From an uncultured Pelagibacteraceae bacterium (GTDB taxonomy: Bacteria; Pseudomonadota; Alphaproteobacteria; Pelagibacterales; Pelagibacteraceae), in contig CACNVG010000001.1 in NCBI GenBank assembly GCA_902623785.1, forward strand, positions 200,714-264,713: a stretch of 64,000 nucleotides of DNA, in the 5' to 3' direction. Under the pieces are notes generated by a model. That model saw nothing but the letters and a program-made list of their open reading frames with translations, ran no database searches and was not told the DNA's origin. The translations under genes and the position numbers were made by a program. The number at the start of each line of letters is the position of its first letter. The stretch's first letter is position 1. Positions 15,115 to 23,091 of the stretch are shown here, piece after piece.

Positions 15115-15828
15115 TTAATTTTTTTTAATAAATTTTTGAAATTTTGTTATATTCATCGTAGAATTTAATGGTAGGCTATTTCTCTTAGTTTTCATTAATT
15201 TTTTTTTTATTTTTTTGTTATCTTTTTTTGCAAAATTATAAACAGATTGCACAGGGCCACCAATATTTATTATTCCTCTTTGATTTATCAATTTAAAAAA
15301 AACTTTGGCTAAATTTTCATGAAACATGAAATTTGTTTTTAAGTTTGTATAAGCATATTTATACGCAAAAGGTTTTTCCGTCATACATATTCTTAAAATA
15401 AGTGAATTTTTTAACATTTGTACTGCACACTCTCCTCCTAGTTTAGACCAGGCATAGTTATTAAAAGGTAATAAGGGATGATGTTCTTTATAATTACCTT
15501 TTTTTGACGGGTATACGTAATTTGTTGAAAAATAAATTAGTTTTATTTTATATTTATGGCAAAGATTTACTATGTTTGACGTTCCAATAATGTTTGTATT
15601 TATACTTTTTTCAATTTTTCTCTCATGAAGTTCCATTGGCCTTGAAATCGCAGCAGAGTGTATAATAAATTTTGGTTTAATTTTTTTAATGAATTTTTCC
15701 ATTTTTTTTAAATTTGTTACATTAAAAGTAGTTGAAGATGGATAATAAATGTTTGTTCTGTCAAAATTGAATTTTTTAAATATTCTTCCGAATTTTCCAT
15801 TACCACCAGTGAATATAATTTTTTTCAT
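15115..15828 (-). CDS. rfbD: dTDP-4-dehydrorhamnose reductase-like NAD-dependent epimerase/reductase
   Basis: A short SDR-fold protein of 237 aa (RmlD is usually about 280-300). Seen: IIFTGGNGKFGRIF nucleotide motif at the start, HSAAISRPMELHE, NYVYPSKKGNYKEHHP, and the YAWSKLGGE catalytic Tyr-Lys pair. With rfbB, rfbA and rfbC directly upstream it should do the final 4-keto reduction of a dTDP-6-deoxyhexose with NAD(P)H. Its shorter and divergent C-terminal part leaves open a product other than L-rhamnose, such as a 6-deoxytalose. It overlaps rfbC by four bases. Confidence 0.7.
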   Translation of the reverse strand: MKKIIFTGGNGKFGRIFKKFNFDRTNIYYPSSTTFNVTNLKKMEKFIKKIKPKFIIHSAAISRPMELHERKIEKSINTNIIGTSNIVNLCHKYKIKLIYFSTNYVYPSKKGNYKEHHPLLPFNNYAWSKLGGECAVQMLKNSLILRICMTEKPFAYKYAYTNLKTNFMFHENLAKVFFKLINQRGIINIGGPVQSVYNFAKKDNKKIKKKLMKTKRNSLPLNSTMNITKFQKFIKKN

Positions 15829-16352
15829 CTTTTATTCCTTTGGAAATCTTTAAAGGAAAGGGCTAATTTATCTTTTTTGGATATGATAGGTTTTTTTACT
15901 CCCCAATTTATTTTTAAATCATTATCATTCCATTTAATTGACACTTCGCTTTTAGAATCTCTATAGTTAGAACAAGCATAATGAAGGATATTTTCTTTAT
16001 CTAATCCTAGAATACCGTGCGCAAACCCTTTTGGAACAAATAAGTGTTTACCATTTTTTTCACTAAGAATAATCTTAAAATGTTTCCCGTAAGTTTTTGA
16101 ATTTTTTCTTAAGTCTACTGCAACATCAAGTATTCTGCCTTTTAGCACTGATAAAAATTTGTCTTGAGGCTTTTTTGTTTGCATATGAAGGCCTCGTAAC
16201 ACATTCTTCTTTGAACTTGACACCAATGTAAAAACTAAATTTTTTTTAATGAAATTTTTTTTGAATTCTTCTTTTAACCAACCCCTATTGTCTTTAAAGA
16301 CCTTATTATTTACAACAAATAAGCCTTTAAAATTGGTTTTATTTTTTTTCAT
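15825..16352 (-). CDS. rfbC: dTDP-4-dehydrorhamnose 3,5-epimerase
   Basis: A 175-aa cupin-fold epimerase, the third step of the dTDP-L-rhamnose pathway (dTDP-4-keto-6-deoxyglucose to the L-lyxo form). Family features: RGLHMQTKKPQDK with the catalytic His, VLKGRILDVAVDLRKNSKTYGKH, LFVPKGFAHGILGL with the conserved Pro-Lys-Gly-Phe-Ala-His, and CSNYRDSKSEVSIKWND. Length is normal. It directly follows rfbA (stop of one adjoining the start of the other) and overlaps the reductase gene by four bases, indicating a tight operon. Confidence 0.92.
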   Translation of the reverse strand: MKKNKTNFKGLFVVNNKVFKDNRGWLKEEFKKNFIKKNLVFTLVSSSKKNVLRGLHMQTKKPQDKFLSVLKGRILDVAVDLRKNSKTYGKHFKIILSEKNGKHLFVPKGFAHGILGLDKENILHYACSNYRDSKSEVSIKWNDNDLKINWGVKKPIISKKDKLALSFKDFQRNKR

Positions 16353-17222
16353 TTATGAGATTAATTTTTTTAAATAATTTGTATAATCACACTTACCATA
16401 AAATTGAATTGCATCTATAATCTCTTTTTTTCCTATCCATTTATTATTAAAAGCAATTTCCTCAAGACAAGCAATTTTAAAGCCTTGCCTATTTTCTATT
16501 GCAGAAACAAAAGCACTTGTTTTATAAAAATCCTCTATTGAACCTGTATCTAACCATGCACCACCTCTACCTAAAATATCTGATGTTAATTTTTTCTTCT
16601 TTAAATAAAATTTTAATAAATCAGTAATTTCTAATTCATTTCTTGATGATGGTTTAAGTTTTTTTGCATATTCAACAACCTTTTTATCAAAAAAATATAA
16701 TCCAGTAATTGCTAAATCAGAAAAAAATTTTTTAGGCTTTTCTTTTAATGATAAAATTTTTCCACTTTTGGACGTCCTTGCCACACCAAATAGCTCAGGT
16801 TTGAGTACTTTATGCAAAATAACCCTTGCTCCGCTTTTAAGTTTAGTGCAACTGATCAGTTTAGAGGTTAAATTTTGCCCGTAGAAAAAATTATCTCCAA
16901 GAATTAAAGCAACGTTTTTATTATTTATAAATTTTTCTCCCAAAAGAAATGCATCTGGAAGACCTTTTGGATACTTCTGCTCTTTGTAAATTATATTAAT
17001 TCCTAAACGTTTTCCGTCTGGTAAAATTTTTTTATATTGATTTAATTGACCTTTGTTAACTACGATTAAAACATCTTTTATTTTAGCTAACATCAAAATC
17101 GACAGAGGATAAAAGATTAAAGGTTTATCATAAATAGGAAGAAGTTGTTTGTTGACTGCCTTGGTTAATGGACTCATTCGAGTTCCCATACCCCCTGCTA
17201 AAATTATTCCCTTATTTATCAT
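16353..17222 (-). CDS. rfbA: Glucose-1-phosphate thymidylyltransferase
   Basis: A 289-aa nucleotidyltransferase making dTDP-glucose from dTTP and glucose-1-phosphate, the entry step of dTDP-sugar synthesis. It shows the pyrophosphorylase signature GIILAGGMGTRMSP at 5-18, ALILGDNFFYG with the metal-binding Asp, and GRGGAWLDTGSIEDFY with the second Asp. Length matches RmlA. It overlaps rfbB by four bases and abuts rfbC. Operon order is rfbB-rfbA-rfbC-rfbD followed by a GT-C gene. Confidence 0.94.
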   Translation of the reverse strand: MINKGIILAGGMGTRMSPLTKAVNKQLLPIYDKPLIFYPLSILMLAKIKDVLIVVNKGQLNQYKKILPDGKRLGINIIYKEQKYPKGLPDAFLLGEKFINNKNVALILGDNFFYGQNLTSKLISCTKLKSGARVILHKVLKPELFGVARTSKSGKILSLKEKPKKFFSDLAITGLYFFDKKVVEYAKKLKPSSRNELEITDLLKFYLKKKKLTSDILGRGGAWLDTGSIEDFYKTSAFVSAIENRQGFKIACLEEIAFNNKWIGKKEIIDAIQFYGKCDYTNYLKKLIS

Positions 17223-18241
17223 TTAACTATCCCTAGTCTCTTTGTGATATCCTTTTTTTTTAAAGTTGTATAGTATTTCATATTTTCTAAATACCAGTTA
17301 AAGGTATTTTCTAAACCTTTTCTAAGATTTATCTTAGATTTCCATTTGAGTTTTCTTAAAACTTTTTTACTATCTAAAGCGTACCTAAAATCGTGTCCAG
17401 GTCTATCTGTTACAAATTTAATCTTGACGTTTTTGCCTAATCTTATTTTTTTCTTTGATATATGAATTAATAGTTTTGCAATATCTAAATTACTACTATT
17501 TATGTTAGATCCAATATTATAAAATTCTCCCTTGGTTCCATTTTTAAATATTTTAAACAAGGCTTCACAGTGGTCGTCTACGAATATCCATTCTCTAGAA
17601 TTTTTTCCTTTGCCATATAAAGGCAGTGGTTTATTATTAATTATATTATAAATTAATTTTGGAATTAGTTTTTCTGGATGTTGATGAGGTCCATAATTGT
17701 TTGAACAATTTGTTATCATTGCATTTATGTTAAAAGTTCTAACATAAGAGTACACTAAATGATCTGATGATGCTTTTGAGGCAGCATAAGGAGAGCTAGG
17801 TTTATAAGGGTCAGTTTCTTTGCTTCTACCTTTTAAAACATCTCCGTAAACTTCATCAGTAGAAATATGGATTAATTTAGCTTTTTTGTTTTTTTTCGTA
17901 AATTCTCTAAATTCCTCTAGTAAACTAAATACGCCAACTATATTGCTTTTTATGAACTCTGTAGGAGCATCAATTGATCTATCAACATGAGTTTCTGCTG
18001 CTAGATTAAAGATAGCTATAGGTTTATGTAAGTTTAAAATTTGTTTTAATTTAGATCTATTATTAATATCCAATCTTACAAATTTATAATTTTTTTTATT
18101 AAAAAAATCTTTTGTGTTATAAAAATTTGAAGCATAATTGACTTTATCAACATTAATTACAAAATAGTTTTTCTTTATTAATAGTTTAATCAGATTACTG
18201 CCAATAAATCCCAAACCACCAGTTACAATTATTTTTTTCAT
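17219..18241 (-). CDS. rfbB: dTDP-glucose 4,6-dehydratase
   Basis: A 340-aa extended SDR that converts dTDP-glucose to dTDP-4-keto-6-deoxyglucose using bound NAD. Seen: VTGGLGFIGSNLIK at 6-19, NLAAETHVDRSID, HISTDEVYGDV with the catalytic Thr-Asp-Glu triad, and YAASKASSDHLVYSY with Tyr-xxx-Lys, all diagnostic of RmlB. It starts the dTDP-sugar operon; its start is 49 bp from the divergent GT2 gene, so promoters for both directions share that spacer. Confidence 0.94.
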   Translation of the reverse strand: MKKIIVTGGLGFIGSNLIKLLIKKNYFVINVDKVNYASNFYNTKDFFNKKNYKFVRLDINNRSKLKQILNLHKPIAIFNLAAETHVDRSIDAPTEFIKSNIVGVFSLLEEFREFTKKNKKAKLIHISTDEVYGDVLKGRSKETDPYKPSSPYAASKASSDHLVYSYVRTFNINAMITNCSNNYGPHQHPEKLIPKLIYNIINNKPLPLYGKGKNSREWIFVDDHCEALFKIFKNGTKGEFYNIGSNINSSNLDIAKLLIHISKKKIRLGKNVKIKFVTDRPGHDFRYALDSKKVLRKLKWKSKINLRKGLENTFNWYLENMKYYTTLKKKDITKRLGIVK

Positions 18242-18251
18242 TACTTTTTTT

Positions 18252-18280
18252 TTTACAATAATAGTTATTTTAAGTATACT
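18252..18280 (+). promoter_or_regulatory. Promoter of the GT2 gene, near-leaderless
   Basis: TTTACA at 18252-18257, a 17-bp spacer, and TATACT at 18275-18280. The ATG at 18291 is ten bases after the -10, which leaves a leader of only about three or four bases and no room for a Shine-Dalgarno. Confidence 0.6.
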
Positions 18281-18290
18281 TCAATATCAC

Positions 18291-19157
18291 ATGGAATTTA
18301 CAAGCAATAATCTTACCTTTGTAATAGTCACATTTAACAGCAGAAAAGTAATCTACGATTGCTTAGACTCTCTACCGAAAGATTTTCACAAATTAATAAT
18401 TGAAAATTCATCTGATTTAGAACTAAAAAAAGAATTAGAGCAGAATTATGATAAAACTAAGGTGGTTTTGTCCGAGAATATAGGTATGGGGGCTGGCAAT
18501 AATCTTGGAATTACTAAATCCAATACACAGTTTGTATATGTCTTAAATCCAGATGTAGTGTTAAAACCAGACACTATGAGTAATATCAATAATTCAATTT
18601 CCGATCTGGATAATTTTGCTATCTTATCTCCAATATCAGATAATCCAGATTATCCAAATTATAGATTAAATTCTAGCAAATCACAAAATTATGATGGCAA
18701 TATAATAAGAGACGTTAAAGAGATTGATGGTTACTCAATGATTATTAACAAAAATTTTTTTATTAATAATTTTTTTTTCGATGAAAAATTCTTTATGTAC
18801 TTAGAAAATGTTGATTTATGTTTAAGAGCAAAAAAAAATAGCGGACGACTGTTAATCGTTACAAATTCTAAAATTCATCATCTAGGCGCACAAGCTGTAG
18901 ATGATCAATATAGTGAAGAAATAGAACTTTCAAGAAACTGGCATTGGATGTGGTCAAAATTGTATTTTAATAAAAAGCATAGAGGAATGTTCGTTTCATT
19001 GTTAATAGGATTAACAAGTTTAATTGGAAACTCTGTCAAATATTTTATTTACTTGATCACTTTTAATAATAAAAGAAATATTTATAAAATGAGAACGTCA
19101 GGTATTTTCAACTCTTTATTGGGAAGAAAATCTTGGCACAGACCAAAAATAAACTAA
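18291..19157 (+). CDS. Family 2 glycosyltransferase, rhamnosyltransferase-like
   Basis: A 288-aa GT-A fold glycosyltransferase of family 2. It shows FVIVTFNSRKVIYDCLDSL at the start, ENIGMGAGNNLGI, FVYVLNPDVVL with the DxD-like Asp-Val-Val metal site, and FFDEKFFMYLENVDLCLRAK as the ED acceptor motif. This pattern is seen in rhamnosyltransferases that use dTDP-L-rhamnose, which fits the divergent rfbBACD operon; the sugar is an inference. A weak hydrophobic stretch around 230-250 may touch the membrane. It overlaps apt by four bases, convergently. Confidence 0.85.
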   Translation: MEFTSNNLTFVIVTFNSRKVIYDCLDSLPKDFHKLIIENSSDLELKKELEQNYDKTKVVLSENIGMGAGNNLGITKSNTQFVYVLNPDVVLKPDTMSNINNSISDLDNFAILSPISDNPDYPNYRLNSSKSQNYDGNIIRDVKEIDGYSMIINKNFFINNFFFDEKFFMYLENVDLCLRAKKNSGRLLIVTNSKIHHLGAQAVDDQYSEEIELSRNWHWMWSKLYFNKKHRGMFVSLLIGLTSLIGNSVKYFIYLITFNNKRNIYKMRTSGIFNSLLGRKSWHRPKIN

Positions 19158-19681
19158 TGACCTGGAAATTCAATTAAATTTTCAACTTTAAAACCTTTTT
19201 CTGTCAATTTATCAGATCCACCAAGGTCAAATAAGTTTATAACAAAAATGAACGCTCCAACTTTTCCTTTTGAGATTTCAATCAATCTCGAAGCAGCTTC
19301 AGCAGTTCCGCCAGTGGCAATTAAATCATCAATAATTAAAACTGTATCGTTTTCATTAATGGAGTCCTTATGTACTTCTATAGTTGCAGTTCCGTACTCT
19401 AATTCAAAATCTATAGAGTGAGTCTCTGCAGGTAATTTGTTTTTTTTTCTCAACATTATAAAAGGCTTTTTTAGAATGTAGGAAACAGCGGATGCAAAGA
19501 CGAAACCTCTCGACTCAATTGCTGCAATCTTGTTAAATTTAAATTTTTTTGATCTTTCAACTATTTGATTAATTGTTTCCTCAAAAGCTTTCTCATCTTT
19601 AATTAAAGTTGTAATGTCTCTAAATAAAATACCCTTCTTTGGATAATCTGGGATAGATCTAATAAATTTTTTTAAGTCCAT
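19154..19681 (-). CDS. apt: Adenine phosphoribosyltransferase
   Basis: A 175-aa type I phosphoribosyltransferase converting adenine and PRPP to AMP. It has FRDITTLIKDEKAFEETI, IESRGFVFASAVSY and the PRPP loop VLIIDDLIATGGTAEAA near 118-134, with normal APT length. It is divergent from mtnP with a 40-bp gap; MtnP releases adenine from methylthioadenosine, so Apt is the natural next step. The 3' end overlaps the GT2 gene by four bases. Confidence 0.95.
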   Translation of the reverse strand: MDLKKFIRSIPDYPKKGILFRDITTLIKDEKAFEETINQIVERSKKFKFNKIAAIESRGFVFASAVSYILKKPFIMLRKKNKLPAETHSIDFELEYGTATIEVHKDSINENDTVLIIDDLIATGGTAEAASRLIEISKGKVGAFIFVINLFDLGGSDKLTEKGFKVENLIEFPGH

Positions 19682-19686
19682 TTAAT

Positions 19687-19715
19687 TTGCGTTATATTAT
19701 TAAATAAACTATCTT
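19687..19715 (+). promoter_or_regulatory. Promoter of the mtnP operon, near-leaderless
   Basis: TTGCGT at 19687-19692, 17-bp spacer, TATCTT at 19710-19715. mtnP starts six bases later at 19722, so the mRNA would begin at or next to the start codon. The -35 is weak in its second half. Confidence 0.42.
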
Positions 19716-19721
19716 TAAAAT

Positions 19722-20597
19722 ATGGCAAACAATAAATTAGCAATTATTGGTGGAAGTGGATTATATGATATTGAAGAATTCAAAGATAGAGAGTTATTAG
19801 ATATAAATACACCCTGGGGAAAACCTTCAGATAAAATTTTAAAAACTAAATATAAAAATAAAGAAGTTTATTTTTTACCAAGACACGGAAGAGGGCACTT
19901 TATAAACCCATCAAATATCAATTTCAGAGCAAATATCGATGCTCTTAAGCAACTTGGGGTTACCGATATTGTTTCTATCTCAGCTGTAGGGTCCCTTAAG
20001 GAAAATTTACCACCGGGCAAATTTGTTATTGTAGACCAATTTATTGATAGAACTTTTACAAGAAATAAAACTTTTTTTGAAGATGAAATTGTAGCTCATG
20101 TATCTATGGCACATCCAACCTCATCTGGACTAATGAATGCTTGTGAAGACTCAATTAAAAAAGAAAAAATCGATTATCAAAGAGGTGGAACCTATGTGGT
20201 AATGGAAGGGCCACAGTTTTCAACATTAGCAGAGTCAAATTTATATAGATCTTGGAAAGCAGACGTAATTGGAATGACTAACATGCCAGAGGCAAAATTA
20301 GCAAGGGAAGCCGAGATAAGATATGCATCTGTGTCTATGGTTACAGATTATGATTGTTGGCATCCAGATCACGAAAATGTTGATGTTCAGCAAGTAATAA
20401 AAGTTCTTTTAGGTAATGCTGCAAAGGCTAAGAATATGATTAAAAATCTAATTGAAAATTTTGAAAAGCATATTGATCCTAAAGATCCAACTAATAATTG
20501 TTTAGATGTAGCAATCATAACAGCACATGAAAAAATAACACAGAAAACAAAAGAAAAATTAAAAACAGTTGCGGGCAGAGTTTTAGATAATAAATGA
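19722..20597 (+). CDS. mtnP: S-methyl-5'-thioadenosine phosphorylase
   Basis: A 291-aa purine nucleoside phosphorylase of the MTAP branch, splitting methylthioadenosine with phosphate into adenine and methylthioribose-1-phosphate. Seen: IIGGSGLYDI at the N terminus, FLPRHGRGHFINPSNINFRAN, VVMEGPQFSTLAES, IGMTNMPEAKLAREAEIRYAS and MVTDYDCWHPDHENV, closely matching MTAP motifs and distinguishing it from inosine/guanosine enzymes. It starts a run of overlapping plus-strand genes with mtnA, a class II aldolase and the speDE fusion, which produces its substrate. Confidence 0.94.
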   Translation: MANNKLAIIGGSGLYDIEEFKDRELLDINTPWGKPSDKILKTKYKNKEVYFLPRHGRGHFINPSNINFRANIDALKQLGVTDIVSISAVGSLKENLPPGKFVIVDQFIDRTFTRNKTFFEDEIVAHVSMAHPTSSGLMNACEDSIKKEKIDYQRGGTYVVMEGPQFSTLAESNLYRSWKADVIGMTNMPEAKLAREAEIRYASVSMVTDYDCWHPDHENVDVQQVIKVLLGNAAKAKNMIKNLIENFEKHIDPKDPTNNCLDVAIITAHEKITQKTKEKLKTVAGRVLDNK

Positions 20598-21058
20598 AAA
20601 AAATTTCTATTTTAGTATTTATTTTTTTATATTCATGTGCCAAACCCACAGTGGTAGAAGTAATTCAACCAGGTGATGAACTTTTGAATTGCACAGAATT
20701 AAAGCAACAAATTGAAGAAACAAACAAAATTAAAGAAGAAGCTGAGTTTTCAAAAGGATCAGGTGGTAACTTCGCAAGAGCCCTTTTATTCTGGCCAGCA
20801 TGGGCACAATCTTTAAACAATGCCAATGACGCAATGATTGCTGCAAATAATAGGTCTTTTCATTTAATTAAATTAATGAGAAACAAAAACTGTCCTGGCG
20901 CGGATGACTTAAAAGCCAAGTTAATTGATAAGCCAATACAAGAAAATATAAGTGGGTCAAATTTAGCTGATCAACTTAAAACTTTGAAAGAATTATATGA
21001 AGATGGACATCTTTCAGATGAAGAATACGCCAAGGCTAAAAAAAAGATCATAGATTAA
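20594..21058 (+). CDS. Lipoprotein with C-terminal SHOCT domain
   Basis: A 154-aa protein with a short signal peptide ending in the lipobox FLYSC at about residues 11-15, so it is likely lipidated and membrane-anchored after cleavage. The middle is charged and helical; the last 30 residues (LADQLKTLKELYEDGHLSDEEYAKAKKKII) in two parts match the SHOCT domain, a short oligomerisation module. It overlaps mtnP by four bases and mtnA by one. Its role in the MTA gene cluster is unknown; it may simply share the transcript. Confidence 0.75.
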   Translation: MKKISILVFIFLYSCAKPTVVEVIQPGDELLNCTELKQQIEETNKIKEEAEFSKGSGGNFARALLFWPAWAQSLNNANDAMIAANNRSFHLIKLMRNKNCPGADDLKAKLIDKPIQENISGSNLADQLKTLKELYEDGHLSDEEYAKAKKKIID

Positions 21059-22128
21059 TGAAAATTGAAGGTAAAGAATATCGAACTATTTGGTTTGAAA
21101 ATGGTGTTGTTAAGATAATCGATCAAACTAAGCTTCCACATCAATTTACAATTAAAGATTTAAAAACAGTTAAGGATGCAGTAAACTCTATTAAGATTAT
21201 GGAAGTAAGAGGAGCTCCACTAATTGGCGCAACCGCTGCATATGGACTTGTGTTAGCGATACTAGAAAATAACGACCAATCTTTTTTAAAAAAATCAGCA
21301 GAAGATTTGATTAGTTCAAGACCAACTGCAATTAATTTAAAATGGGCAGTTGATAGAATGATGAATAAACTTTCAGGTGTGAATAGTGAAAAAATTTTAG
21401 ATATAGCATTAAATGAAGCAAAAGTAATTTGCGAAGAAGATATAAAGTTTTGTAAAAATATAGGATTGAACGGTTTAAAGTTAATTGAGGAAATCTATAA
21501 CAAAAAAAAAGATACGGTGAATATTTTAACTCATTGTAACGCAGGATGGCTCGCAACAATCAATTGGGGTACAGCTACATCACCAATTTATCATGCTCAC
21601 AAGAAAGGAATTCCAGTTCATGTTTGGGCAGATGAAACAAGACCTAGAAACCAAGGCGCAAACTTAACATCATATGAATTAAATGAAGAAGGGATAAAAA
21701 ATACAATCATTGCAGATAATACAGGTGGAATTTTAATGCAAAGGGGATTAGTTGATATGTGTATTGTTGGAACTGACCGCACATTATCTAATGGTGATGT
21801 ATGTAATAAAGTAGGAACCTACTTAAAAGCTCTGGCTGCAAAAGATAATAATGTACCGTTTTATGTAGCATTACCAAGTTCGACTATCGATTGGAAAATT
21901 AAAAATTCAAAAGATATTCCTATAGAAGAAAGAAGTTCAGATGAGTTGTCAAAAATTGAAGGCATTGACGAGGATGGAAAAGTAAAAAAAGTCCAGATAT
22001 ACCCAAACAAAAGTAAGGCTATGAATTTAGCATTTGATGTTACTCCAGCAAAATATATAACTGGATTAATAACAGAAAAAGGTGTTTGCGAAGCATCAGA
22101 AAAAGGTTTAAAAAATTTATTTAAATGA
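21058..22128 (+). CDS. mtnA: Methylthioribose-1-phosphate isomerase
   Basis: A 356-aa aldose-ketose isomerase of the eIF2B-like family converting 5-methylthioribose-1-phosphate to methylthioribulose-1-phosphate. Features: MEVRGAPLIGATAAYGL, ILTHCNAGWLAT with the active-site Cys, ADETRPRNQGANLTSYEL, and VGTDRTLSNGDVCNKVGTY with the catalytic Asp. Length agrees with MtnA. It overlaps the lipoprotein gene and the next small gene, and lies in the same unit as mtnP, so the two act in sequence. Confidence 0.95.
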   Translation: MKIEGKEYRTIWFENGVVKIIDQTKLPHQFTIKDLKTVKDAVNSIKIMEVRGAPLIGATAAYGLVLAILENNDQSFLKKSAEDLISSRPTAINLKWAVDRMMNKLSGVNSEKILDIALNEAKVICEEDIKFCKNIGLNGLKLIEEIYNKKKDTVNILTHCNAGWLATINWGTATSPIYHAHKKGIPVHVWADETRPRNQGANLTSYELNEEGIKNTIIADNTGGILMQRGLVDMCIVGTDRTLSNGDVCNKVGTYLKALAAKDNNVPFYVALPSSTIDWKIKNSKDIPIEERSSDELSKIEGIDEDGKVKKVQIYPNKSKAMNLAFDVTPAKYITGLITEKGVCEASEKGLKNLFK

Positions 22129-22448
22129 ACCCACTTATTTTATCACTTATTTGTCTCTTGTTAGTTGGAGTTTCAGCCAATTGGCTAAGTATTGTTAAAA
22201 ATAATAAGACATTAATTTATCTCTCTTTAGCTCCATGTATTTATATAGCAATTTACGGAATTTATTTAGTTATTGGACCTGTTGATTTGTATGAAGACGG
22301 TTCAAAAAACTTTTTTATGAAAAACCCTTATGAAAGTGAACTTCCACCACAGTTTTTATTATTAAAGCTTTACCAGTATATTCTAATCGGCGTAGGTGTA
22401 ATTTTTGGGTATTTATTTCTGAAATATTTGAAAAATTATGGACGTTAA
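22125..22448 (+). CDS. Small integral membrane protein of unknown function
   Basis: A 107-aa protein with about three hydrophobic segments (roughly 2-20, 28-50 and 83-102) separated by a short loop containing GPVDLYEDGSKNFFMKNP. Not recognised. It overlaps mtnA by four bases and the aldolase gene by eleven, so it is translated from the mtn transcript. It could be a small membrane partner of MTA recycling, or a passenger gene. Confidence 0.6.
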   Translation: MNPLILSLICLLLVGVSANWLSIVKNNKTLIYLSLAPCIYIAIYGIYLVIGPVDLYEDGSKNFFMKNPYESELPPQFLLLKLYQYILIGVGVIFGYLFLKYLKNYGR

Positions 22449-23085
22449 AAGTAAAGAAGAAATAATAAAATTTGCTAAAAAATTAAATAGTAAAAATTTG
22501 TCTCCGTTAAGATCAGGAAACATTTCTCTTAAAGCTCAAAATAATAATGAGGAGGGATTTTTAATTACTCCATCAGGCAAGAAGTATGACAGTTTAAAAG
22601 CTGATGATATCGTCTTTGTGTCATTAGATGGTAAATATGATGAAAAAGGTTTAAAACCATCATCTGAATGGAGATTTCATAAAGATATTTATTTAAAGAA
22701 GACTGATGCAAAAGCTGTTGTTCATGCACATTCACCACACGCAACGGCTGTATCAGCACATAACAAAGACATTCCAGCTTTTCATTACATGATAGCATTG
22801 GCTGGAGGAGACAATATAAAGTGTGCAAAGTATGCAACTTTTGGAACACAAGAATTATCTGACAATATTATTGAAGCTTTAGAAAATAGAAAAGCATGTT
22901 TGATGTCTAATCACGGTCAAGTTGCTTATGGGGATAACTTGAACTCAGCCTTCGAACTTGCAGAAGAAGTTGAAAATATTTGCCATCAATACATAAATAC
23001 AATAAAGTTAGGAGAACCTAAGATTCTTTCATCAAGTGAGATGGATGTAATATTAGAAAAAGTTAAAAACTATAAAAAAGGATAA
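22438..23085 (+). CDS. Class II aldolase, possible methylthioribulose/deoxyribulose-phosphate aldolase
   Basis: A 215-aa class II aldolase/adducin fold protein. It shows LRSGNISLKAQ for phosphate binding, SSEWRFHKDIY with the catalytic acid, AVVHAHSPHATAVSA with two zinc His, and SNHGQVAYG with the third. Relatives are fuculose-phosphate aldolase, the Ald2 aldolase of the DHAP shunt, and MtnB dehydratase. Because mtnP and mtnA precede it and no mtnC/mtnD/mtnB-mtnC fusion is seen, cleavage of methylthioribulose-1-phosphate to DHAP and methylthioacetaldehyde is favoured. Sequence motifs do not separate Ald2 from MtnB with certainty. Confidence 0.8.
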   Translation: MDVKSKEEIIKFAKKLNSKNLSPLRSGNISLKAQNNNEEGFLITPSGKKYDSLKADDIVFVSLDGKYDEKGLKPSSEWRFHKDIYLKKTDAKAVVHAHSPHATAVSAHNKDIPAFHYMIALAGGDNIKCAKYATFGTQELSDNIIEALENRKACLMSNHGQVAYGDNLNSAFELAEEVENICHQYINTIKLGEPKILSSSEMDVILEKVKNYKKG

Positions 23086-23091
23086 CTTTTT

